Shown: positions 1 through 7,266 of the stretch, one piece after another | Layout: the number at the start of each line of letters is the position of its first letter | Numbering within the stretch: the stretch's first letter is position 1 | Assembly: GCA_023807065.1 (NCBI GenBank) | Contig: JAJJLU010000660.1 | Span: forward strand, 1-24,568 | Length of the DNA stretch: 24,568 bases | Origin: Isotricha intestinalis | Taxonomy: Eukaryota; Ciliophora; Litostomatea; Vestibuliferida; Isotrichidae | Direction: 5' to 3' | Program-made: the position numbers and the translations under genes | Notes under the pieces: generated by a model | Databases searched by the model: none | Seen by the model: only the letters and a program-made list of their open reading frames with translations | What the model was told of the DNA's origin: nothing

Positions 1-27
1 CCCCAATCCCCAATCCCCATCCCCAAT
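1..27. repeat. Telomeric repeat (CCCCAAT-type) at left chromosome end
   Basis: Four consecutive C-rich units lie at the extreme left: CCCCAAT, CCCCAAT, CCCCAT, CCCCAAT. The C-rich strand reads 5'->3' into the chromosome, which is the orientation expected of a left telomere, the G-rich strand forming the 3' end. Ciliate telomeres are C4A2- or C4A4-like; a seven-base C4A2T unit is a variant of that theme. The shortened third unit resembles imprecise telomerase copying. Only four units are visible because the window starts here. An interstitial C-rich repeat is the alternative, but position, orientation and the otherwise extreme A+T content favour a telomere. Confidence 0.85.
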
Positions 28-315
28 AAAAAATGGGAAAATATATATAAAAACAATATGAGATGTAATCATTTTTATCAAAATGAATTATCAATTTTTT
101 AAAATATTTTTATTTAAATAAAATATATTTATCAATTTTAAGTTATGAAAATAAATTAAAAGTGAACTGGTAAAGTAATTGAACAAATCTTTTATTTTTA
201 GAAAGATAAATAATTAATTAAAAATTTAATTTTCTTTTTAGTTTATAAATAAAAGTGAAAAATTGAAAGGGTAAATTTCTTAATTTTTTTTATATATTTT
301 GTTAAATATATTAAA
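28..315. other. Subtelomeric spacer
   Basis: A+T-rich sequence between the telomere and the first start codon. I see no open frame, tRNA or repeat family in it. It must contain the promoter of the first gene. The shortness of the spacer fits compact macronuclear chromosomes. Confidence 0.6.
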
Positions 316-732
316 ATGGATAATGTGAAAAATATGATTGAATCAAATGAAAAAGTAATTGAATATTATATTTTTGGATGTTTATGTTTATCAGGATTAA
401 ATTGTATTGAAAGAGCAGATTATAATTTTTTTATATTTTTATTTATTTATTATACAATGATTATGAAACATAAATTTCAACCAAATCCAAATAATATTAA
501 AAATGAAAGATTATTTATGTCTTTAAGTTTTATTATTAGTTTTATTATTGATTTTATTTGGATTGTGATTTATAAAAATAAAAATATTAATTTATCTATT
601 TTATTATCTTGGATTGAAATTATTATTAAAATTCCTGCTTTTTTTATTGTTCTTGTTATGTGGTTAGGTTCTAATAAAACAATTTTTAAAGATAATAATG
701 ATAATTTTGAAAAATTAGATGAAGAAGAATAA
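316..732 (+). CDS. Small four-helix membrane protein (possibly AGTRAP-like)
   Basis: A 138-aa protein with four hydrophobic stretches at about residues 13-30, 36-52, 66-86 and 93-118, and an acidic hydrophilic tail ending LDEEE. There is no cleavable signal peptide; the first helix would act as anchor. Helices three and four (around IDFIWIVIY and IIIKIPAFFIVLVMW) resemble in spacing and character the last two helices of angiotensin-II-receptor-associated proteins (AGTRAP family), which act in endomembrane trafficking. That match is by eye and weak. It is the telomere-proximal gene and converges with the next gene, with 63 bp between stop codons. The start is the first ATG, in an AAA-ATG context typical here; the stop is TAA. 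Confidence 0.7.
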   Translation: MDNVKNMIESNEKVIEYYIFGCLCLSGLNCIERADYNFFIFLFIYYTMIMKHKFQPNPNNIKNERLFMSLSFIISFIIDFIWIVIYKNKNINLSILLSWIEIIIKIPAFFIVLVMWLGSNKTIFKDNNDNFEKLDEEE

Positions 733-795
733 AATCTTTTTTTATTTAATATTTAACTCTTTTTTTTAATTTATATTTATAATATATTTATATTA

Positions 796-1776
796 TTATT
801 TATTTGGTTTTTTTGATATTATTTTTTTTGTTTTTGATATATTATTTGAAGAAAGAGTTTTTGAATTATTTAATGCTTTTAAATTTGGAGAAATACTTTT
901 TTTATAATTATTATTCCTTTTTGGAGTTGTATTATTTAAAGATTTTTTTCTTTCTCTTTCATATAATTTAATCTCTTCATTTAAATATTTAATATTTTTA
1001 CTTTTTTCTTCATTTTCAGTTTTTAATAAATTATTGTTTTTCTTTAAAATATCGTTATTTCTTTTTAATTCCTTAATGAAATTTAAAAGATAACAAATAC
1101 AATTTTTTTTATCTAAATCATTCATTTGTTGAAAAATATTATTTGAAGCTTCAAATTTTTCTCCAAAAATATTTTCTAAATCAAAATAAGATTTATCAAT
1201 ATTTTTTATATTTTTTGGAAAATTAAAATTCTTATTTCTAATAATTTTACTATTAAAAGAAGAAGATTTACTTTTAATATGTTTTGTGCTTTGACTTTTA
1301 TTAAAAGAATAAGAATTTTTATGTTTCGAAGGTTTATTTATAAATTGATTAATATTTTTTAATTTAATATGAAAAGGAATTTTTTTATGATTTTTTTTCA
1401 ATTGAATAGAACTTAAATTTAAATGTTTATTATTGGAAGATTTATTTAAAGGAGTTTTTGGTTTAATTTCATTTATAGTTTTATTAAAAAATAAATTTTC
1501 ATCAAAAAAATTTGGTTCTATTTTTAAATTTGATATTAATTTATCATTATTTAATAATAATTCATCTCCAATATGATCTAATGTTAATCTTGCTTCTGAG
1601 TCTTTTATTTTTAAAAAATCAAATATATAATTATTTGATAAATAATTTCTTTTTGTTAATTCTCTTGCTGAATTATTTTTATATATTGTATTTAATTGAA
1701 TTTCAGAAAATGAAGAAAACTCTTTTTTTTTTTTTGATTTCAGTAATATTGTTCTGAAATTGTTTATATTTAACAT
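796..1776 (-). CDS. Basic coiled-coil protein, function unknown
   Basis: A 326-aa, strongly basic, Asn/Lys/Ser-rich protein. Residues about 228-278 have heptad-like Leu/Ile spacing (around FIKELKRNN and YLNEEIKLYERE) and should form a coiled coil; the flanks are low-complexity and probably disordered. I recognise no enzyme motif. The protein could be cytoskeletal or centrosomal, but that is only a guess from its composition. It converges with the telomere-proximal gene and is read in the same direction as the MORN gene upstream, 314 bp away. The frame is open throughout and ends in TAA. Confidence 0.72.
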   Translation of the reverse strand: MLNINNFRTILLKSKKKKEFSSFSEIQLNTIYKNNSARELTKRNYLSNNYIFDFLKIKDSEARLTLDHIGDELLLNNDKLISNLKIEPNFFDENLFFNKTINEIKPKTPLNKSSNNKHLNLSSIQLKKNHKKIPFHIKLKNINQFINKPSKHKNSYSFNKSQSTKHIKSKSSSFNSKIIRNKNFNFPKNIKNIDKSYFDLENIFGEKFEASNNIFQQMNDLDKKNCICYLLNFIKELKRNNDILKKNNNLLKTENEEKSKNIKYLNEEIKLYERERKKSLNNTTPKRNNNYKKSISPNLKALNNSKTLSSNNISKTKKIISKKPNK

Positions 1777-2090
1777 TTTAGTTAATTTTTTTTAATTTAA
1801 TTTTTTTTATTTATTTAAATTGAAAGTTTAATCTATTTTTTAACCAAAAATAAATCTATTGTTTTAATTAATAAATTTAAATTTCTTTTCTAAAATATTC
1901 GATATTGTCTCTAATTAATTCTTATAATATGAATTAATTAGAAGTTCCCGAATAAAATTAATTTTCCCTTTTAACAAAGAAAAGAAAACATAGTTCCTTT
2001 TTTTTATCAAAAAGGGTAAAAACAAAAAAAAATATAAATATAAAATTTAAAAAAAAAAAATCTATAACTTTTGAAAAAAAAATTTGTAAT
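1777..2090. other. Intergenic spacer between two minus-strand genes
   Basis: A 314-bp A+T-rich gap between the MORN gene (upstream on the minus strand) and the coiled-coil gene. It contains one perfect 12-bp inverted repeat (listed separately) and, near 1968-2015, loosely complementary CCCTTTT and AAAAGGG tracts. I see no open frame or RNA gene. Confidence 0.6.
1910..1942. repeat. Perfect 12-bp inverted repeat with 9-nt loop
   Basis: TCTAATTAATTC at 1910-1921 is matched exactly by its reverse complement at 1931-1942, with a 9-nt loop. It lies in the promoter side of the coiled-coil gene and the 3' side of the MORN gene. It could be a binding site or transcript hairpin; with composition this A+T-rich, chance is possible but a 12/12 match is notable. 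Confidence 0.6.
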
Positions 2091-3221
2091 TTAGCTCAAA
2101 AATTCATTGTCAATAGGTCTATAAGAATTTTGACCTTCATAAAGTAAATTATCTTTTTCTAAATGAGACAAATTTTCTAAATCAATATCTTCATTTTCTA
2201 CAATTAAATTTAGATCTAAATTTCCAGTATGAGCACTATCATTATTTTTAATATCAATAAGAGGAGTTTCAACAACAAAACCATTTCTCCAAGTACATTT
2301 ATAAATATAATTATCATCTTCAATTATTCCTGTTCCATTTAATTTTCCATTTGTAAAATTTCCATTATATTTAACTCCATTTTTTTTTTTATATTCTCCT
2401 TCACCATCTTTTTTTCCTAAATAATAATCTCCAAAATAATTTGAACCTGAATTAAAAGAAAAAAAACCTCTTCCATGAAATAAATTATTTTTAAATTGTC
2501 CTTTATAAAAACTTCCAGTTTTTTCATTTTTTATTTCTCCTTTTCCTTCAATTTTTCCGTTTATAAAATTCCCTATATAAATTATATCTTTTTTCCAAAT
2601 TAATTTTCCTTTTCCATTTGGAATTTCATTTTTTAAATTTCCTTCATAAATACATCCATCATTAAATATTATTTTTCCTTCATTTCCTTTTTGTCCATTT
2701 AAAAATTCTCCTTCAAAAATAGTATTATCTGAATATTTCATTTTTCCTTTTCCATGAAATAAATTATTAGAAATTTCACCTTCATAAATTTCATTATTTG
2801 GTAAAAAAATTCTTCCATATTTTAAAATTCCTTTTTCCCAAACTCCTTCAATTAAAATTTTATCTTCTTCTAAATAATATTTTCCAAAGCCTTCCATTTG
2901 TCCTTCTGAATTCCAATGACCTAAATATAAATTTCCATTTTTAAATAATATTGGTTGAGGAGTCGTAAAAGTTTGTTTTGAATTATTTAAATAATTTGAT
3001 AAATTTATTGGATTGTTTTCCATGTAATTTTTTAATGATTCTGGAATTTTTTGCTGAAATTCTGGTTCAGAATAATATTCTCCCAATAATGGAAGTATTT
3101 TTTCAAAGGATTCTGTAAATAAATTTTGAGCATTTTCAAATTCTGGATTATCTGTTGTTGATGGGAAATTCATTTCGGTTTTTAAGTCTTCACCTTTACG
3201 GCATATCTTACAGTTTCCCAT
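2091..3221 (-). CDS. MORN-repeat protein with N-terminal myristoylation/palmitoylation signal
   Basis: A 376-aa protein. Residues about 98-315 hold nine or so MORN repeats (Y-x-G-x-[FWL]-x-N-G-x3-G-x-G pattern), e.g. YEGEISNNLFHGKGK at 146-160 and YKGQFKNNLFHGRG at 239-252. MORN repeats bind membranes or act as scaffolds in basal bodies, cortex and cilia of protists. The N-terminus reads MGNCKIC: Gly2 fits N-myristoylation, and Cys4 and Cys7 are candidate palmitoylation sites, so peripheral membrane attachment is likely. A 20-90 linker and an acidic tail (320-376) flank the repeats. The start is fixed by the MGxC signal; the stop is TAA. The catalytic SET or PIPK domains found in some MORN proteins are absent. 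Confidence 0.92.
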   Translation of the reverse strand: MGNCKICRKGEDLKTEMNFPSTTDNPEFENAQNLFTESFEKILPLLGEYYSEPEFQQKIPESLKNYMENNPINLSNYLNNSKQTFTTPQPILFKNGNLYLGHWNSEGQMEGFGKYYLEEDKILIEGVWEKGILKYGRIFLPNNEIYEGEISNNLFHGKGKMKYSDNTIFEGEFLNGQKGNEGKIIFNDGCIYEGNLKNEIPNGKGKLIWKKDIIYIGNFINGKIEGKGEIKNEKTGSFYKGQFKNNLFHGRGFFSFNSGSNYFGDYYLGKKDGEGEYKKKNGVKYNGNFTNGKLNGTGIIEDDNYIYKCTWRNGFVVETPLIDIKNNDSAHTGNLDLNLIVENEDIDLENLSHLEKDNLLYEGQNSYRPIDNEFLS

Positions 3222-3700
3222 TTTTTAATAATTTTTTTAAATTTATTATTCTTTAAAAAAAATAAAAAACTTTAATAATAAATGAAAGTTTTATTAGGCA
3301 TTTATATTCATTGTAAATGTTGTTCTTTTAGGAAATAGATTAATTTAAAAAATAGACATAAATATATATTTTATTTATTGAATAAAAATAATAAAATATT
3401 TTTATTTTAAGGAAATTTTTTTCTTATTATAAAATATTATATGAAACGTATTATTTTCAGAATTTATTCTAGTAATGATTCTTGACAGAAAATTATTAAT
3501 GATAATTATAATCCAGAAATTTCAGCTTAACATTCATAAATACAAAAATATCATCAATTTAATATCAAGAAATAAAACTCAAAAAAAAATATATTTAAAT
3601 TATATAAAAACAAACAATAAAAACACAGCAATTTAAAAAAAGATATTCAAATAATTATATTATTTTTCTATTTTTGATTCAATATATTTTTTGCAAAAAA

Positions 3701-4062
3701 GATAAATTACGGTATTGGTCTTTTTAAGAGCAACACGTATTTTTAAGCTTTTGCAAAAATGCCTATAGTCTTAATAAGAACAACACATTTCTTTTACAAA
3801 TTTTGAAAAATCAAAAATAGTCTTAATAAGAGCAATATATATTCCCAATTATTTAGAGGATTAAAAATTTTCTTTTTTTTTTTTGCTTTTTTTGAATTTT
3901 TTACATCAATATGACTTATTTTTTTATCTTAATAAAGCAACATCTCAAAAAAAATTTTTTGTTTTTTTATAAATTTGTCTTAATATGAGCAACATATTAT
4001 GCTTGCTTATTTTATAAAATTTTGGGGTGTTGCTCATAAAAAGAAGAATACGGTAATTTATT
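3701..4062. mobile_element. ~360-bp TIR-bounded non-coding element (MITE- or IES-like)
   Basis: The left arm (3701-3736) and the reverse complement of the right arm (4027-4062) match at 31 of 36 positions: both read approximately ATAAATTAC[C/G]GTATT, then a variable dinucleotide, TCTTTTTA[A/T]GAGCAACAC. A TA lies at the same position near each outer end (3703-3704 and 4059-4060), compatible with a TA target as used by Tc1/mariner-type elements and ciliate internal eliminated sequences (IES). There is no coding capacity, so it would be a MITE or a retained/relic IES. The sequence after TA does not match the Paramecium IES end consensus. The arms are internally less A+T-rich than their surroundings. 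An alternative is a regulatory or replication element. Confidence 0.6.
3718..3995 (+). repeat. Five degenerate ~19-bp direct repeats spaced ~50 bp
   Basis: Near copies of GTCTTAATAAGAGCAACAC start at 3718, 3768, 3820, 3927 and 3977, plus an inverted copy at 4027-4045 that is part of the right terminal repeat. Start-to-start spacings are 50, 52, 107 and 50, so one copy appears lost or decayed around 3870-3880. The intervening sequence is A+T-rich and partly similar (GCAAAAA tracts precede the first two copies). The copies differ by one to four bases. They sit inside the TIR element and could be transposase- or factor-binding subterminal repeats. Confidence 0.7.
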
Positions 4063-4327
4063 ATATTATTTTAATATATGATCTATCTTTGGCTATTTAA
4101 TAAACAAAAAAAAATAAACATTTTCAAATTTAAAGGAACATAATTTCAAAAAGACATAAAAAACATTGTTGCAAAGAAAAAGCACCTGAAAACCAAAGCA
4201 AACAATAAAAAAATTTTTTTTAAAATTCATAAAAATCGAGTGAAAATTTCGATAAAGTGAGCACAAAAAAAAAAAAAATAGTTTAGTTTTTGAAAAATAT
4301 AAATACAACTTAAAAAATAAAAAACAA

Positions 4328-5632
4328 ATGTCAAAAGAATCTAAAACAAGTATAATAATATTAGGAGAAACAGGAAGTGGAAAAAGTAGTTTTTGTAATT
4401 TATTATGTGAAAATCCAAAATGTAAAGTAGGAAATGAATTAAATTCAGAAACAGATAGTGTAAATGGAATATTTTGTGATGGTGAATATAATGATATATT
4501 TATAATAGATACTCCAGGAACAAATGATAGTAATGGTTTAGAACAAGACAATAGAAATTTAAATTTAATGCATAATTATATTAAAGAAAATCCTAGAATA
4601 AAAGGTATTATTATTCTTTTGAAATTTACAGATAATAGAATTACTGGATCTATTAAACATTCATTATATAAATTTTGTGATATGTTTCCTATGAATAATT
4701 TCTGGGATCATGTTGTTATAATTCTTTCTCATTATTTTTCTAATAATTTAGAAGAAAAAATTCAAAGGAAAGAATCATTGAAAATTTCATATATTAACGA
4801 ATTGAATTTTATTATGAACAAAAGTAAAGAAAATCATAATAATTTCATTCTTCCTGATAATATTCCAATATTTTTTTGTGAATTAAAATATCCTGATGAA
4901 GAAAGTAAAAATGAAATATTAAATGCAATTAATTATTTAAGAAACAAAGAACAAATGTTTAAAAAGATTGAAGAAAGAATTGAAGAACCAAAAATTAGAA
5001 ATACTTCAAAATTAGGTAATACAACTATATATGAATATTACATTGAAAAAATTACTTCTTATATTGATTTTGATGATTCAAAAATAGAATCTAGTGAAAT
5101 TATTGATTCATGGAATGAAAAAGATATTGAAGAAAGTGAAAGTGAAGTTAAAGAAAAAATTGAAGGTGAAAAAAAAATTTTTGAACATTTTGTTTATAAA
5201 AAAATCATACATTTAAATAAAAATAATGAAGAAATAATAAATATTGATAAAGAAAATCCAATAGAATATTATATTGAAAGTGAAGAAATGATATATTTAC
5301 CTGAAGAAGTAAATTCAGAAGTTAATGGAAAATTAACTACATATAATCATAATTTATATAAACAAAAGAAATTTGTGGATAAAAATTTAAATGTGACTTT
5401 TGGAGAAAAATTTCTTGTTGAAAATTGGAAAACATATAAAGAAATTATTGAAGATTCTTATACACAAAGATATGGGAATACAGTTATCACATATTATAGA
5501 AGAAAAAATAAATTTATTGATAAATATAATAATGTTACTTATGATGAGCCTGAAATTTATAATACTGACCGTCAAACTATTGTTGAAAGAGAAATCTATG
5601 TTGGCGGTGGAAGTGATTGTTTTGTTTTTTAA
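4328..5632 (+). CDS. AIG1/IAN-like GTPase with repeated C-terminal domain and CaaX box
   Basis: A 434-aa protein. The N-terminal ~200 residues form a GTPase domain of the AIG1 (GIMAP/IAN) type: P-loop GETGSGKSS at 13-21, DTPG at 61-64, and a hydrophobic beta strand IIILL before an ITGS segment. The position where family members carry the guanine-specificity motif (TxxD-like) reads LSHYF (133-137), so that Asp is missing. Residues about 233-420 contain about four diverged 45-50-aa repeats (e.g. KKFVDKNLNVTFGE and NKFIDKYNNVTYDE). The C-terminus is CFVF, a CaaX prenylation signal (Phe at X). AIG1-type GTPases assemble on membranes; lipidation fits. The gene begins 265 bp after the TIR element. 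Stop TAA. Confidence 0.88.
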   Translation: MSKESKTSIIILGETGSGKSSFCNLLCENPKCKVGNELNSETDSVNGIFCDGEYNDIFIIDTPGTNDSNGLEQDNRNLNLMHNYIKENPRIKGIIILLKFTDNRITGSIKHSLYKFCDMFPMNNFWDHVVIILSHYFSNNLEEKIQRKESLKISYINELNFIMNKSKENHNNFILPDNIPIFFCELKYPDEESKNEILNAINYLRNKEQMFKKIEERIEEPKIRNTSKLGNTTIYEYYIEKITSYIDFDDSKIESSEIIDSWNEKDIEESESEVKEKIEGEKKIFEHFVYKKIIHLNKNNEEIINIDKENPIEYYIESEEMIYLPEEVNSEVNGKLTTYNHNLYKQKKFVDKNLNVTFGEKFLVENWKTYKEIIEDSYTQRYGNTVITYYRRKNKFIDKYNNVTYDEPEIYNTDRQTIVEREIYVGGGSDCFVF

Positions 5633-5808
5633 TTGATTAAATATTTAGAATATTATTTAAAATTTATTTTATTAATTTTTAATTTGTTTTAAATTTATTT
5701 AATAGTATTTAAAAATAAAATAAATTCTAATTTCATTTTTAAATTTGGAAATCATTATTAAAAACAAATAACATATATTTATTCATAAAATAAATATTAA
5801 TAAATTAT

Positions 5809-7031
5809 TTATCCTAATAAATCTTTTAAATTTTTTGCTTTATTATCAAATGTTGCAACAACTTTTTCATGTAAATTTTCATTTGTTTTTTCATTTTTTT
5901 TTTCATTTTTATCTTCAGACATTTTTTTAATGATTTTATATTTTGGAATTTTTTTTTCTTCTTCATAATAATTATTGTATTTATTATCATTAGTAAATTG
6001 ATTGATTATTTCATCATCATTATTATATTCTTTTGAATAATAATTGTTATATTTTTTCCTATTATAATTTTTTCTATAAGAATAATAGTTTTCATTATCA
6101 TCATTATTATAATCTTCTTTTATATAATTTTCTTCATTTGAATTTCCTTTATGATAATTATAAAATTTTTTTCTTGGTTCTTTTCTTTCTGTTAAATTTG
6201 ATTGTTCTGAAATTTTTTTAAACTTTTCTAAAAATAAATCTCCTTTTGTATCTAAATCTTTTAAATTTTCATTACTTTCTTCTCCTTCTTTTTTCGAATT
6301 TTTAAATACAATTTTTTCAGGTTCATTTTCTTTTTCTTCTTCATTTTCTTCTTTTTTACCATAATATTTATTATTAATATTGTAATCATTATAATTTCTT
6401 TTAGGAGCTTTTATATCATTATCTTCATTAAAATTTTTAAATTTACCTGTAAATTGAGGTTTATCTTCATTTTTTTTGTAATTATCATTTTCATTAGAAT
6501 AAGTAATTTTCATTTTTGAAATATCATATTTATTATCATTATAATTTCCTCTTTTATCATTATCAAAAGTTTTTCCTGAAGAATTAGTAAAATTAGGTTT
6601 TTGATCAAAATTTCTTTTATTATAATTATAATGATTATTATTATAATAATTATTATAATTTCTTTTATTATTTCCACTATATTTTGTATTATAAAAATGA
6701 GGTTTATCACCTTTATTTTTATAATAATTATTTTGATTTTTATAATTTCTATTATTTTCTTTATTATTATCTTTTTTATTATTATTTGAATTATCATTTC
6801 CTAAAAGACCTTTTAATCCTTGTATATTTTGTACTTTTTTTTCTTTTTTTGATTCTATTTGATAATGTCTTTTTGCATCTTCTATTCCTTCTTCTATTTC
6901 ATCATAACTATCATAATCATTCCAATTATCTTCTTCTTCTTCTTTCTAATTTATTTATATATTATTTATTTTACTTTCTGTTCTTCTACTTTTATATTAT
7001 TTTTTTGAATTGAAGAAATTATATCTGACAT
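5809..7031 (-). CDS. Two-exon Asn/Tyr/Lys-rich protein of unknown function
   Basis: Exon 1 is 7031-6975 (19 codons) and exon 2 is 6945-5809, joined by removing a 29-nt intron, giving 397 aa. Reading only from an internal Met at 6513 would drop a continuous open frame of 144 upstream codons with the same codon use and composition, so I prefer the spliced start MSDIISSIQ. The protein is acidic near the N-terminus (residues 20-45), then Asn/Tyr-rich and probably disordered. It repeats KPxF motifs (KPHF, KPNF, KPQF) and LKGLLG in the N-terminal third, echoed by the terminal LKDLLG. No enzyme domain is recognised; an RNA- or ribosome-associated role would be a guess from composition. Confidence 0.8.
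6946..6974 (-). other. 29-nt intron in the Asn/Tyr-rich gene
   Basis: On the minus strand this reads GTAAAATAAATA...AAATTAG, with GT-AG ends, phase 0. Retention gives a TAA stop in the third codon; removal joins a 19-codon ATG exon to a long open frame. The length is not a multiple of three, as expected for introns detected by surveillance when retained. Confidence 0.85.
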
Positions 7032-7266
7032 TTTGTTGGATATTTCTTTTTAATGAGTAAAATAATTAATTTTGATATTTAATTAAAATTTATATTTTGA
7101 TTAAATTTTTTTATAAATATATTAAATTAAAATACTTTATATAATTAAACTTTTTTTTGAAATAAACATTTAATTAATGAAATATAAAAAATAAAAATTT
7201 ACATTGTAAATTATAAAAAAAAATAAGATAAAAAAAGTAATAAAAATAATCAAATTAATAATTTTA

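Larger units (their letters stand above)
3222..4327. other. Largest gene-free gap (1.1 kb), holding a TIR element
   Basis: This gap separates the divergent MORN and AIG1-like genes and is much longer than any other spacer here. I see no convincing open frame or tRNA in it. Its centre (about 3701-4062) is an inverted-repeat-bounded element with internal direct repeats, described separately. The outer parts (3222-3700 and 4063-4327) are plain A+T-rich sequence that should carry the two divergent promoters. Confidence 0.7.

Noticed and set aside
3718..3995. Possible CRISPR array
   Set aside because: Repeats are degenerate and short, spacers are A+T-rich and partly similar, there are no cas genes, and the context is eukaryotic.
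4093..4551. 152-aa open frame on the minus strand overlapping the AIG1-like start
   Set aside because: It is antisense to the conserved P-loop region of the GTPase, and its product is Phe/Leu-rich as expected from the complement of A-rich coding sequence.
6510..6797. 95-aa Ile-rich frame on the minus strand
   Set aside because: It is another frame of the Asn/Tyr-rich gene; the spliced frame reads through this interval and joins an ATG exon.
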